Program-made: the position numbers and the translations under genes
From: Modestobacter sp. L9-4
GTDB taxonomy: Bacteria; Actinomycetota; Actinomycetes; Mycobacteriales; Geodermatophilaceae
Length of the DNA: 64,000 nucleotides
Direction of reading: 5' to 3'
Assembly (NCBI RefSeq): GCF_019112525.1
Contig: NZ_CP077800.1
Coordinates: 3,782,001-3,846,000, forward strand
Notes under the pieces: generated by a model
Seen by the model: only the letters and a program-made list of their open reading frames with translations
Database searches by the model: none
What the model was told of the DNA's origin: nothing
Shown here: positions 24,606 through 33,709 of the stretch, one piece after another
How positions within the stretch are numbered: position 1 is the stretch's first letter
Layout: each line of letters opens with the position of its first letter

Positions 24606-25460
24606 TCACGGGCGCCGGCCGGGGACGGCCGCCCCGGGGCCGAGGACGCCCAGCAGTGTGAGGGCGTCGGCGTCCCGGGAGCCCGGCGGCGCGGTGTAGA
24701 GCACCAGGTGCTGGTCGCGGTCCTCGAGCGCCATCGAGTCGCAGTCGACGGTCACGCTGCCCACCGCCGGGTGCCGGAACGTCTTGGTCAGCATCGGCAC
24801 CCGCTCCACGTCCCGCTGCTCCCAGAGCCGGGCGAACTCGGTGCTGCCCGCGCGCAGGTCGGCGACCAGCCCGGTGACCGCGGGGTCGTCGCCGTGGCGG
24901 GCGAGGGTGGCGCGCAGGTCCATGACGACGGCCTGACGGAACGAGGCCGCGCTCGACGAGCCGTACAGGCCGCCGTCGGCATCGGGGCGCAGGAAGGCGC
25001 GGCGGGCCAGGTTGCGGTCGTCGGGGTCCAGCCGGCCGAAGTCCTCCATGAGCGCGGCCGCCAGGTCGTTCCACGCCAGCACCTCGAACGTGGCGGAGAC
25101 GACGAACGCGGCGGTGCCGGGCAGCCGGTCCAGCAGGGTCAGGATGCTCGGGCGGACGTCCCGGCGCAGTCGGGTCGGGCCGGTGGCCACCGTCCCGGCC
25201 AGGACGTGCAGGTGCGCGGTCTCGGTGTCGGTCAGCCGCAGCGCGGCCGCGATCCCGGCCAGCACCTCACCCGACGGGCGCGGTGCCCGGCCCTGCTCGA
25301 GCCGCACGTAGTACTCGATGGACATGTGCGCCAGGACGGCGACCTCCTCGCGGCGCAGCCCCGGGGTGCGCCGCCGCGGCCCTGACGGCAGCCCGGCGTC
25401 CTCGGGGCGCAGGCGTTCCCGCCGGTTGCGCAGGAACATCCCCAGCTCGTGCTTGTCCAC
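24606..25460 (-). CDS. XRE regulator with MmyB-type ligand domain
   Basis: 284 residues from GTG 25460. Residues about 5-85 form an XRE HTH with the subfamily signature RRTPGLRREEVAVLAHMSIEYYVRLEQGRAPRPS. The C-terminal part (LLDRLPGTAAFVVSATFEVLAWNDLAAALMEDF, later TKTFRHPAVGSVTVDCDSM, DQHLVLYTAPPGS) is the MmyB-like PAS-type domain, known to bind fatty-acid-like ligands in one structure. It is divergent from an SDR gene 85 bases away; in this subfamily the divergent SDR is commonly the target. Confidence 0.93.
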   Translation of the reverse strand: MDKHELGMFLRNRRERLRPEDAGLPSGPRRRTPGLRREEVAVLAHMSIEYYVRLEQGRAPRPSGEVLAGIAAALRLTDTETAHLHVLAGTVATGPTRLRRDVRPSILTLLDRLPGTAAFVVSATFEVLAWNDLAAALMEDFGRLDPDDRNLARRAFLRPDADGGLYGSSSAASFRQAVVMDLRATLARHGDDPAVTGLVADLRAGSTEFARLWEQRDVERVPMLTKTFRHPAVGSVTVDCDSMALEDRDQHLVLYTAPPGSRDADALTLLGVLGPGAAVPGRRP

Positions 25461-25545
25461 GCACCCAGTCTGGCCGCGGGACGCCGCCACGTCCTGGTAC
25501 TGATCGTGCCTGCCTCGACACCCGGAGCCCGCCGACGCTGGTGCC

Positions 25546-26325
25546 ATGACCACCGACCGCACCACCCCGACCGGCCTGCTCGCGGGCAAGGTCGTGTTCA
25601 TCACCGGCGCGAGCCGCGGCATCGGCGCGGCCGCTGGGCGTCTGTTCGCCCGGGAGGGCGCCAGCGTCGTGCTCGCCTCCCGCGGCGTGGAGGCGCTCGA
25701 CCGGCTCGTCGCGGAGATCCGGCACTCCGGTGGTGTCGCCGATGCGGTCGCCTGCGACCTCGCCGACCGGGACGCCGTCCGGGCGGCGGTCGACCGGGTC
25801 GGCGACCTGCACGGCCGGCTGGACGGGGCGTTCAACAACGGCGCCGCGATCCAGCACCCGGGCCCCCTGGACTCCACGAGCGACGAGGACGTCGAGGAGC
25901 AGTTCGCCGTCAACTTCCGCGGCCACTGGACGGCGATGGTCGCCGAGGCCGCGCTCATGCGGGCCGGCGGCGGGGGCGCGATCGTCAACACCTCGAGCAT
26001 CGGCAGCCGGCGGGCCAACCCGGCGCTGCCGGCCTACGGCGCGATGAAGCGGGCGCTCAACAGCCTGACCGAGACGGCGGCGGTGACCTGGGCGCCGGAG
26101 GGCATCCGGGTCAACGGGCTGACCCCGGGCGGTACCGCGACGGAGATGATCGACGCCTGGGAGGCGGCCTCGCCGGGCATCAAGGCGCAGATCGACGCCA
26201 GCAGCCCGATGGGCCGGATGTCCCGTCCGGAGGAGGTCGCCGAGGCCGCGTGCTGGCTGCTCAGCGACCGGGCGTCGGCGGTGACCGGGGCGATCGTGCC
26301 CGTCGACGGGGGAGCCGGCGCCTGA
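25546..26325 (+). CDS. SDR family NAD(P)-dependent oxidoreductase
   Basis: 259 residues, classical short-chain dehydrogenase. Cofactor motif FITGASRGIG (about 20-29), NNGA (about 102), catalytic Ser in VNTSSIGSR and Y-x3-K in YGAMK (about 164-168). The C-terminal segment (MSRPEEVAEAACWLLSDRASAVTGAIVPVDGG) is typical. Substrate unknown. Probably regulated by the divergent MmyB-type repressor. It ends 4 bases from the convergent PASTA-protein gene. Confidence 0.92.
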   Translation: MTTDRTTPTGLLAGKVVFITGASRGIGAAAGRLFAREGASVVLASRGVEALDRLVAEIRHSGGVADAVACDLADRDAVRAAVDRVGDLHGRLDGAFNNGAAIQHPGPLDSTSDEDVEEQFAVNFRGHWTAMVAEAALMRAGGGGAIVNTSSIGSRRANPALPAYGAMKRALNSLTETAAVTWAPEGIRVNGLTPGGTATEMIDAWEAASPGIKAQIDASSPMGRMSRPEEVAEAACWLLSDRASAVTGAIVPVDGGAGA

Positions 26326-26329
26326 GCGT

Positions 26330-26767
26330 TCAGGGGCAGGGGTCGCCGGCGGGCAGCGCGGCGAGGTGGACCTCACCGGTGGGGGTGTCGCCGCTGAACG
26401 TCTCCGTCGCAGTGCACACCACCCACTCGGGCCCGACCGGCCGCTCCCAGCGGGCGTCGAACACCACCACGACAGCGCCGACCCGCTCCAGTGCCGGCTG
26501 GGCGTCGCGCACGGGCAGCCCGACGACGTCGGGCAGCGGGCCGGTGATCGACGAGGCCGGGGTGCTCAGCAGCACGTCGGTGACCACCACCGGGACCGTC
26601 GTCGGCGGGGCGGCCGAGGGGACCGTGGCGGCCCGGGTGAGCGGGCGCTCGGTCACCTGGCCGACGACGGTGACCGTGCCGAAGGCCACGACGGCGGCCA
26701 GCGCGAGCACCACCAGCCAGCCGACCCACCGGCCGATCCGCGACAGCGCGGTGCGCTCCTGGTCCAT
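26330..26767 (-). CDS. Membrane protein with one PASTA domain
   Basis: 145 residues. A single transmembrane helix (WVGWLVVLALAAVVAFGTVTVV, about 14-35) places the rest outside. The outer part has a Pro/Thr-rich linker and one PASTA domain (LPDVVGLPVRDAQPALERVG, about 78-97). PASTA domains bind peptidoglycan stem peptides or beta-lactams. No kinase or transpeptidase domain is attached. ATG 26767 with GGGAGG upstream. Confidence 0.85.
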   Translation of the reverse strand: MDQERTALSRIGRWVGWLVVLALAAVVAFGTVTVVGQVTERPLTRAATVPSAAPPTTVPVVVTDVLLSTPASSITGPLPDVVGLPVRDAQPALERVGAVVVVFDARWERPVGPEWVVCTATETFSGDTPTGEVHLAALPAGDPCP

Positions 26768-26891
26768 GGTCGCCTCCCTCGAGTTGGCGGCACGCTACCG
26801 GACCGGGACCGTGCGGAACGCCGTCCGCGACGTGTCGCGAGGGCGCTGGTACGGAGCCGTGACCACGACCGGGCGCGGCTAGGGTGACGGC

Positions 26892-27623
26892 GTGGCCCGC
26901 CTGCTCGTCGTCGTCCCGTCCGACACCGACCCGCCCACCCGGCTGGGTGAGTGGCTGACCGACGCCGGGCTCGAGCTCGACGAGCGGCGGCTGTCCAGCG
27001 GTCAGCCGCTGCCGGCCGACCTGACCGGTGTCGACGGCCTGCTGGTGCTCGGCGGCCCGCAGTCCTCCCTGGACGACGAGACGGTCTCCCCGGAGCTGGT
27101 CGGGGTGCGGCACCTGCTGGGCCAGGCCGTCGCCGCCGACGTCCCGACGCTGGCGATCTGCCTGGGCGCGCAGCTGCTGGCCCAGGTCGGCGGCGGCAGC
27201 ACCCGGGTCGGCGTCGACGGCCCCGAGGTGGGCCCGACGCTGGTGGCCAAGCGGGACGCCGCCGAGGCCGACCCGCTGTTCGCCCCGCTGCCGCTGTCGC
27301 CCGACGTCGTGCAGTGGCACCACGACGAGATCGACCGGCTGCCCGCGGGCGCCACCCTGCTGGCCAGCAACCCGCGCTACCCCCACCAGGCCTACCGGGT
27401 GGGCCAGCACGTCTACGGCCTGCAGTTCCACATCGAGACCGACGAGCACCTGGTGCGCCAGTGGGCCGACGGCGACGCGGTGGGCGTGGCCAGCACCGGG
27501 GCCGACGTCGAGACGGTCTGCGCCGCTGCGGCCGCCGTGCACCCCGACGTGGCCGAGGTCTGGGCACCGTTCGCCGCCCGCTTCGCCGCACTCGTGCAGG
27601 ACCGCGCCGCCGCGCGGGGCTGA
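26892..27623 (+). CDS. Type 1 glutamine amidotransferase (GuaA-like)
   Basis: 243 residues, class I amidotransferase fold. The nucleophile Cys is in AICLGAQLLA (about residue 94), and the His-Glu pair in LQFHIETDE (about 178-180). It is a stand-alone domain, so the ammonia acceptor is unknown; GuaA-type stand-alone proteins next to glnE are common in Actinobacteria. GTG 26892 with TAGGGT exactly 6 bases upstream and no ribosome site: probably leaderless. glnE starts 3 bases after its stop. Confidence 0.87.
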   Translation: MARLLVVVPSDTDPPTRLGEWLTDAGLELDERRLSSGQPLPADLTGVDGLLVLGGPQSSLDDETVSPELVGVRHLLGQAVAADVPTLAICLGAQLLAQVGGGSTRVGVDGPEVGPTLVAKRDAAEADPLFAPLPLSPDVVQWHHDEIDRLPAGATLLASNPRYPHQAYRVGQHVYGLQFHIETDEHLVRQWADGDAVGVASTGADVETVCAAAAAVHPDVAEVWAPFAARFAALVQDRAAARG

Positions 27624-27626
27624 GGC

Positions 27627-30600
27627 GTGTCCGCGGCACCTCCACCCGCCGACGACGTCCCGCGCCGGGCCGTCGTCCGGCTGGTCCGGTTCGGCTTCGA
27701 GGACGGCGCGACCGCGGCACGGCTGCTGGCCGACCCGGTGCTGGGGCTGTGGGACCTCGACCGCAACGAGCCCGCCGACCCCGAGGCCGGTGCGGTCGTC
27801 TCCGCCCTGGCCCGGGCCGGTGACCCGGACCTGGCGCTGCGGTCGCTGACCCGGCTGGTCGAGGCGCTGGACGCCACCGACCCCGACGGCGGTCTGGCCG
27901 CCGCCCTGCTCGCCCGGCTGCGCGGCTCGGCGGCGGTGCGCTCCCGGCTGCTGTCGGTGCTCGGCGCCTCCGCCGGGCTGGCCGACCACCTGGCCGCGGA
28001 GCCCGCCGACTGGGTGGTGCTCGACACCGAGGACCGCACCTCCCGGCCGAGCCCGCAGGAGCTGGAGCAGCAGCTGCTGTTCGCCGTCGGGGCCGACCCG
28101 CACGACCCGCCCTGGGGCGTGGGCCTGGGCACCCCGGCCCCGGACGCCGACCCGTCCCGGGTGCGCGACCTGCGCCACGCCTACCTGCGGGCGGTCCTGT
28201 CGCTGGCCGGCCGGGACCTCGGTGACGGGCTGCCGGCCGACGAGGTCGCCGCCGAGCTCGCCGACATCGCCGCCGCCGTGCTCACCGCCGGCCTGGCCGT
28301 CGCCGTGGCCGAGCAGCCCGCGGGCAGCGCCCCCTGCCGGCTGGCGGTCGTCGGGCTGGGCAAGTGCGGTGGCCGGGAGCTCAACTACGTCAGCGACGTC
28401 GACGTCGTCTTCGTCGCCGAGCCCGTGGACGCCGGCGAGGACGAGGCGGCCGCCCTGGCCTCGGCGACCCGGGTGGCCGCGGCGCTGATGCGGATCTGCC
28501 GCCAGGCCGCGTGGGAGGTCGACGCCGCGCTGCGCCCGGAGGGCAAGGCCGGCGTGCTGGTGCGCACCGTGGCCGGCATGCGGGCCTACTACGAGAGGTG
28601 GGCGAGCACCTGGGAGTTCCAGGCGCTGCTGAAGATGCGCCCGGTGGCCGGCGACCCGGCGCTGGGCCGCGAGCACGTCGACGCGCTGGAGCCGCTGGTC
28701 TGGCGGGCCGGCGACCGGCCCGGCTTCGTGGCCGAGATCCAGGCGATGCGCCGCCGGGTGGAGGCCAACATCCCCGCCGGGCAGGCCGAACGGGAGCTCA
28801 AGCTGGGCCGCGGCGGCCTGCGGGACGTCGAGTTCAGCGTGCAGCTGCTCCAGCTGGTGCACGGCCGGGCCGACGTGACGCTGCGGGTCGGCGGCACGAT
28901 CCCGGCGCTGACGGTGCTCGGCGTCGGCGGCTACATCAGCCGGGACGACGCCGCCACGCTGGTCGCCTCCTACCGGTTCCTGCGCACGGTGGAGCACCGG
29001 CTGCAGCTGCTCCGGCTGCGCCGCACCCACCTGCTGCCGGTCGCCGGTGACCAGCTGCGCTGGCTGGCCCGCTCGCTGGGCTACAAGCCCGACGACCGCG
29101 GCGACTCCGTCGCCGTGCTGCGCGCCGAGCTGGCCCTGCACACCCGGGTCGTGCGCCGGCTGCACGAGAAGCTGTTCTACCGGCCGCTGCTGTCGGCGGT
29201 GGCCCGGGTGCCGGGTGAGCAGCTGGCGCTGGGGTCGAAGGCGGCGGGGGAGTGGCTGCGCGCGCTGGGGTTCGCCGACCCCGAGGGCGCGCTGCGACAC
29301 CTCACCGCCCTCACCGGCGGGCTGAGCCGGTCGGCGTCCATGCAGCGCTACCTGCTCCCCGTCCTGCTGCAGACCTTCGCCTCCTGCGCCGACCCCGACG
29401 CCGGGCTGCTGGCCTACCGCCGGGTCAGCGAGGCGCTGGGCAACGACCAGTGGTTCCTGCGGCTGCTGCGCGACGAGGGCCAGGCCGCCGAGCGGCTGGC
29501 CGTGCTGCTGGGCTCCAGCCAGTACGTCGCCGGGCTGCTCACCCGCACCCCGGAGGCGATGCGCATCCTCGCCGACGACGCCCAGCTCGAGCCGCGCAGC
29601 GCCGACGCGCTCACCTCGGCCTGGCGGCAGGCGGTGGCCCGGGCCGGCAACGCCGCCGCCGGCGTCCAGGTGCTGCGGTCGCTGCGCCGCCAGGAGCTGC
29701 TGCGGATCGCCTGCGCCGACCTGCTGGGCCGGCTCGACGTGCTCCGGGTGGGCCAGGCGCTGCACGACGTCGCGGTGGCCACCCTGCGCGCCGGCCTGGA
29801 CGCCGCGGTGCGCAGCTGGGCCGCCGACGCCGGGCTCGACCCCGCCGACGTGCCGGTCGACGTCGCCGTCATCGGCATGGGCCGGCTGGGCGGGGCGGAG
29901 ATGGGCTACGGCTCGGACGCCGACGTGCTGTTCGTGCACCGGGTGCGTCCCGGCTCCGACGAGGGGCGGGCGGCGTCGACGGCGAACGCGGTGGCGCACA
30001 CGCTGCGCCGGCTGCTCGGTGAGCCCGCGCCCGACCCCGCCTTCGAGGTCGACGCCGACCTGCGCCCAGAGGGCCGCTCCGGTGCGCTGTCACGGAGCCT
30101 GGAGGCCTTCGCGCAGTACTACCAGCGCTGGGTCGCCACCTGGGAGGTGCAGGCGCTGCTGCGCGCCGAGCCGGTCGCCGGCGACGAGCAGCTGGGGCGG
30201 GAGTTCATGGCCCTGGTCGACCCGCTGCGCTACCCGGGCGCGGGCCTGTCCAGCGAGCAGGTGGGGGAGATCCGCCGGATGAAGGCCCGGGTGGAGAGCG
30301 AGCGGCTGCCCCGCGGCGCCGACCCGGCCACGCACACCAAGCTGGGCCGCGGTGGCCTGGCCGACGTCGAGTGGACCGTGCAGCTGCTGCAGCTCGAGCA
30401 CGCCGCGGTGCACCCGGCGCTGCAGGTCACCTCCACGGTCACCGCGCTGGCCGCGCTGGCCGACGCCGGACTGCTGGACGCCGAGCAGACGGAGGCGCTG
30501 CGCTCGGCGTGGGAGCTCGCGAGCCGGGCACGCAACGCGGTGTTCCTGGTGCGCGGCCGGCCCGGGGACCAGCTGCCCCGGCCGGGACTGGAGCTCGACG

Positions 30601-30731
30601 GTGTCGCGCGGGCCTGCGGCTACGGCGCCGACACCGACGCCGGGCAGTTCCTCGACGACTACCGGCGGACCACCCGGCGGGCGCACGCCGTCGTCGAGCG
30701 CGTCTTCTACGGGCGCACCGAGGAGGGCTGA
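27627..30731 (+). CDS. glnE: Glutamine synthetase adenylyltransferase/adenylyl-removing enzyme
   Basis: 1034 residues, full length. Adenylylates GlnA on tyrosine when nitrogen is plentiful and removes it when scarce. Two nucleotidyltransferase domains show the twin signature: GLGKCGGRELNYVSDVDVVF (about 243-262, adenylyl-removing half) and GMGRLGGAEMGYGSDADVLF (about 749-768, transferase half). GLRDVEF/GLADVEW follow each. GTG start; forms an operon with the upstream amidotransferase. In M. tuberculosis glnE lies between glnA1 and glnA2, as here. Confidence 0.96.
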   Translation: MSAAPPPADDVPRRAVVRLVRFGFEDGATAARLLADPVLGLWDLDRNEPADPEAGAVVSALARAGDPDLALRSLTRLVEALDATDPDGGLAAALLARLRGSAAVRSRLLSVLGASAGLADHLAAEPADWVVLDTEDRTSRPSPQELEQQLLFAVGADPHDPPWGVGLGTPAPDADPSRVRDLRHAYLRAVLSLAGRDLGDGLPADEVAAELADIAAAVLTAGLAVAVAEQPAGSAPCRLAVVGLGKCGGRELNYVSDVDVVFVAEPVDAGEDEAAALASATRVAAALMRICRQAAWEVDAALRPEGKAGVLVRTVAGMRAYYERWASTWEFQALLKMRPVAGDPALGREHVDALEPLVWRAGDRPGFVAEIQAMRRRVEANIPAGQAERELKLGRGGLRDVEFSVQLLQLVHGRADVTLRVGGTIPALTVLGVGGYISRDDAATLVASYRFLRTVEHRLQLLRLRRTHLLPVAGDQLRWLARSLGYKPDDRGDSVAVLRAELALHTRVVRRLHEKLFYRPLLSAVARVPGEQLALGSKAAGEWLRALGFADPEGALRHLTALTGGLSRSASMQRYLLPVLLQTFASCADPDAGLLAYRRVSEALGNDQWFLRLLRDEGQAAERLAVLLGSSQYVAGLLTRTPEAMRILADDAQLEPRSADALTSAWRQAVARAGNAAAGVQVLRSLRRQELLRIACADLLGRLDVLRVGQALHDVAVATLRAGLDAAVRSWAADAGLDPADVPVDVAVIGMGRLGGAEMGYGSDADVLFVHRVRPGSDEGRAASTANAVAHTLRRLLGEPAPDPAFEVDADLRPEGRSGALSRSLEAFAQYYQRWVATWEVQALLRAEPVAGDEQLGREFMALVDPLRYPGAGLSSEQVGEIRRMKARVESERLPRGADPATHTKLGRGGLADVEWTVQLLQLEHAAVHPALQVTSTVTALAALADAGLLDAEQTEALRSAWELASRARNAVFLVRGRPGDQLPRPGLELDGVARACGYGADTDAGQFLDDYRRTTRRAHAVVERVFYGRTEEG

Positions 30732-30778
30732 CCGGGGCGGTCGGTCGTGCACGACCGGACTGGGGGACGATCGGGGGC

Positions 30779-31123
30779 GTGAGCACCGAGTCCGCGATCC
30801 CGCTGCCGGCCGCCGAGGGCGCCGACACCTCCGGCGACGTCTCCGACGACGCCGTCCGCGACCTGCCCCCCGCCGGTGAGCCGACCGCCACCATCACGCC
30901 CTACCGCGACGGCCCGCTGCTCGTGCGCGGGGACTTCCGGCTCGTCGACACCGAGGGCAACGAGATCGACCCGGGCCGCAGGACCGTGGCGCTGTGCCGC
31001 TGCGGCAAGTCCGGCATCAAGCCCTTCTGCGACGGCACGCACAAGCGGTCCGGCTTCTCCGCCGGCAGCGCACCGTCCCGGCCGCGGCCGGCCGCCGAGC
31101 TGTACTCCGGGTCCGAGGACTGA
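30779..31123 (+). CDS. CDGSH iron-sulfur domain protein
   Basis: 114 residues from GTG 30779. The CDGSH motif is complete: C-R-C-G-x-S then PFCDGTHKR (about 78-94), three Cys and one His that bind a [2Fe-2S] cluster. Upstream is ITPYRDGPLLVRGDFRLVD, the usual strand pair of this short family. Probably a redox or iron-homeostasis accessory protein in the cytoplasm. The N-terminal 40 residues are acidic and not conserved in character. Confidence 0.87.
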   Translation: MSTESAIPLPAAEGADTSGDVSDDAVRDLPPAGEPTATITPYRDGPLLVRGDFRLVDTEGNEIDPGRRTVALCRCGKSGIKPFCDGTHKRSGFSAGSAPSRPRPAAELYSGSED

Positions 31124-31255
31124 CCACGGTCGTCGGGTCCGTGGGCTGACCACGCTCGTCACCTCGGGGCCCGCCGCTGTTCGCCTGTGCGCCACCGGGG
31201 GCTGGTCGGGGCGGTCGAGGCTGTGCCGGTCCTGTCCCGGTCCAGTGAGGTGCCC

Positions 31256-32533
31256 GTGCCCCGTCGTCCGTCCCGTCCCCTCTCCGGTGTGCTCGCGCTG
31301 AGCGCCCTCGCCCTGGTGGCCGCCGCCACCCCGGCGACCGCCGCGGCCCAGCCGCGCACCTTCGTCCCGCTGGCCACCTTCGCCGTCCAGGGTGAGGTGG
31401 CCGAGATCCTCTCCGCCACCCCCGACGGCCGCACCGTGCTCTACACCGACTCCGAGCTGGGCCAGGTCGGCATCGTCGACCTCAGCGTGCCCACCGCCCC
31501 GCGTCAGCTCGGCACCGTCGACGTCGGCGGCTCGCCCACCTCGGTGGCGGTGACCCCGGGCAGCCGGTACGCGCTCGTGGTCGTCGACGACACCACCGAC
31601 CTCACCCGCCCGGCCGGCCACCTCGCGGTGGTCGACCTGCCGCGGCGCACCGTGGTGCGCACGATCGACCTGGGCGGCCAGCCCGACTCCATCGACATCG
31701 GCCCCAGCGGTGTCTTCGCCGCCATCGCGATCGAGGACCAGCGGGACGAGGAGCTCGAGGTCGGCGGCGTGGAGGGCGGGCTGCCGCAGCTGCCCGCCGG
31801 GTTCCTGTCTGTGGTGGACCTGCGCGGGCCCGTCGACCGGTGGACCGTGGGCCAGGTGTCCCTGACCGGGCTGCCGGGCGCGCTGTACGCGAACGACCCC
31901 GAGCCGGAGTTCGTCGACGTCAACGGCGCCGACGTGGCCGCGGTGACCCTGCAGGAGAACAACGCCGTCGCCCTGGTCGACCTGGCCCGCCGCCGCGTCG
32001 TCTCCTCGTTCTCCGCCGGCACGGTCACCCGCACCGACGCCGACACCGTCGCGGACAAGACCATCGCCTTCGACGACCTGCTGGTCGCACCCCGCGAGCC
32101 CGACGCGGTGCAGTGGACGCTGCGCGGGGACCTGGTCACCGCCGACGAGGGCGACCTCGCCACCGAGCCCAGCGGCGGCCGCGGCTGGACCGTGTTCAGC
32201 CCGGCCGGGACGGTGCTCTACGCCAGCGGCGGCTCGGCCGAGAAGGCGCTGGCCGCCGTCGGCTGCTACCCCGACGGCCGCAGCGACGACAAGGGCGCGG
32301 AGTTCGAGGGTGCCGAGGTGGCCCGGATGAGCGGCACCGACTACACCTTCATCGGCTCCGAGCGCGGGGACGCCGTCCTGGTCTACGAGCACGGCCGCGA
32401 CGCCGCCCCGCAGCTGCTGCAGGTGCTGCCCACCGGTGACGCACCCGAGGGCCTGCTGGCCATCGAGGGCCGGCAGCTCTTCCTCACCAGCAACGAGGAC
32501 GACGGCAGCATCTCCGTCTTCGGCCTGCGCTGA
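31256..32533 (+). CDS. Secreted beta-propeller protein, phytase-esterase N-domain only
   Basis: 425 residues from GTG 31256 (AGTGAGG five bases upstream). Signal peptide about 1-28 (LSALALVAAATPATAAAQ). The mature part is a YVTN-like propeller: LYTDSELGQVGIVDLS, VVDLPRRTVVRTIDLGGQPDSI, VTLQENNAVALVDLARR, ADEGD and FIGSERGDAVLVYE. From memory, actinobacterial relatives called esterase-like activity of phytase proteins have this propeller followed by a second catalytic domain. Here the protein stops right after SVFGLR, so that domain is absent. The stop is clean and a hairpin follows. Function unknown. Confidence 0.82.
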   Translation: MPRRPSRPLSGVLALSALALVAAATPATAAAQPRTFVPLATFAVQGEVAEILSATPDGRTVLYTDSELGQVGIVDLSVPTAPRQLGTVDVGGSPTSVAVTPGSRYALVVVDDTTDLTRPAGHLAVVDLPRRTVVRTIDLGGQPDSIDIGPSGVFAAIAIEDQRDEELEVGGVEGGLPQLPAGFLSVVDLRGPVDRWTVGQVSLTGLPGALYANDPEPEFVDVNGADVAAVTLQENNAVALVDLARRRVVSSFSAGTVTRTDADTVADKTIAFDDLLVAPREPDAVQWTLRGDLVTADEGDLATEPSGGRGWTVFSPAGTVLYASGGSAEKALAAVGCYPDGRSDDKGAEFEGAEVARMSGTDYTFIGSERGDAVLVYEHGRDAAPQLLQVLPTGDAPEGLLAIEGRQLFLTSNEDDGSISVFGLR

Positions 32534-32539
32534 CGAAGG

Positions 32540-32591
32540 ACCCCGTCCTCCTCACCCCTCGCGAGCTCGGGGCGAGCCTCTGGACGGGGCC
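32540..32591. repeat. Dispersed intergenic hairpin repeat, copy A
   Basis: 52 bases differing at 6 positions from 39701-39752. Outer arms ccccgtcc (32541-32548) and ggacgggg (32582-32589); inner arms beginning ctcaccc and ending gggcgag. Lies just after a CDS stop. Confidence 0.7.
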
Positions 32592-32593
32592 GG

Positions 32594-32624
32594 GAGCCGG
32601 TCGCCGCTAGACGGCGACCGGCTC
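32594..32624. terminator. Hairpin with the TAG stop codon of the minus gene in its loop
   Basis: Perfect 13-bp stem (32594-32606 with 32612-32624). The 5-base loop (32607-32611) holds the stop codon of the minus-strand iron enzyme. It can end transcription of the plus-strand beta-propeller gene. Confidence 0.65.
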
Positions 32625-33632
32625 CTGCGCGCGCAGGCCGGAGCGGCCGGCCTCCCAGGCGCCGAGCAGGTGGTGGGCGGTGAGCCCGTCGAGGGCGAGC
32701 GAGCACTGCGCCCCGAACAGGACGTCGGCGGTCAGCGCCGGGTCCTCGGCGACCAGCGAGCCGCACATGTCGACCGAGGCGATCTGCTCGTGGACGGCGT
32801 CGGCCTCCACGTGCTCGTCGTAGAAGACCGTGGTGCCGGTGCCGTACCCGAGACGCCGCAGCCCGCTGGAGTACCGCCGGCTGGGCTCGGAGGAGGTCAT
32901 CTCGACCGCGGTCAGGTGGCCCAGGCAGGCGCCGCGCAGCCGTCGGTGCAGCCCGAACAGCGACATGGTGTTCACCGAGGTGAAGGCGACCGCGGGGGCG
33001 TCGTCCCACAGCGCGCCGTAGGCGTCGTCGAGGTCCAGGTCGCGCATCAGCCCGGCGAAGAGCTGGCTGTGCATGCGCTCGGGGGAGCCGCCGCCGTACT
33101 CGTCGGCCTGGATCTCCACCATCGCCGCCTTGGCGCGACCGCTCAGCCGGGGGATCGCCCAGGTGTGCGGGTCGCCCTCCTTGAGGTGGTAGACGCTGCG
33201 CACGGTCAGGTACTCGCGCCACTGTTCGACGGTGCCGTGCTTCGCCATGTACCGCGACAGCGACGGGCCGTCGTCGGCGGCGATGACGGCGGTGAGCTGC
33301 TGGTCGACCGGGTCGGTGGTGACCGCGACCGGGCTGACCAGCGAGTGCAGCGCGGCGAGGTGCCGCTGCTCGAGGACGGCGCGCAGGCGCAGCAGCTCGG
33401 GGTTCCACTCCCAGTCGTCGTGCACGCCGTCGAAGCCGCGGTAGTGCAGCTCGTAGCAGACGGCCAGGGCGAGCTGGAGGTCCTCGTCGGTGAGCGGGTC
33501 CTCGGTGCCGGCGGCCAGGGCGTAGGCGACGGCGAGCGTGCGGGTGCTCAGGGTCGACCCACCGGCGAGGCCCGCGCACAGCGCGGCGCTCAGGGGACCC
33601 CGTGGCTTGGGAAGGCGCATGGGCCAGGTCAT
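32607..33632 (-). CDS. Iron-containing redox enzyme, haem-oxygenase-like fold
   Basis: 341 residues. Helical, with the iron-ligand pattern of the HDO (haem-oxygenase-like diiron) group: E and H in YELHYRGFDGVHDDWEW (about 65-80), E-x3-DE in EIQADEYGGG (about 172-181), and DEHVEADAVHEQI (about 280). Members are non-haem diiron oxygenases or desaturases on small substrates. Substrate unknown. ATG 33632 was chosen; ATG 33620 is also possible and neither has a good ribosome site. Confidence 0.8.
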   Translation of the reverse strand: MTWPMRLPKPRGPLSAALCAGLAGGSTLSTRTLAVAYALAAGTEDPLTDEDLQLALAVCYELHYRGFDGVHDDWEWNPELLRLRAVLEQRHLAALHSLVSPVAVTTDPVDQQLTAVIAADDGPSLSRYMAKHGTVEQWREYLTVRSVYHLKEGDPHTWAIPRLSGRAKAAMVEIQADEYGGGSPERMHSQLFAGLMRDLDLDDAYGALWDDAPAVAFTSVNTMSLFGLHRRLRGACLGHLTAVEMTSSEPSRRYSSGLRRLGYGTGTTVFYDEHVEADAVHEQIASVDMCGSLVAEDPALTADVLFGAQCSLALDGLTAHHLLGAWEAGRSGLRAQEPVAV

Positions 33633-33673
33633 GCCCAGCCCGGCGCCGTCCCGAACCCCACGGACGGGTGGGT

Positions 33674-33705
33674 CCCCGGCCGGAGGGGTGCCCCTCCGGC
33701 CGGGG
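33674..33705 (-). terminator. Hairpin terminator after the chemoreceptor
   Basis: Inverted repeat of 15 bp (33674-33688 with 33691-33705) around a 2-base centre, directly after the minus-strand stop at 33710. Confidence 0.75.
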
Positions 33706-33709
33706 TGGG

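Noticed and set aside
26373-29999. Minus-strand frame of about 1208 codons opposite glnE
   Set aside because: Gln/His/Gly-rich antisense translation of glnE, no start signal or motif.
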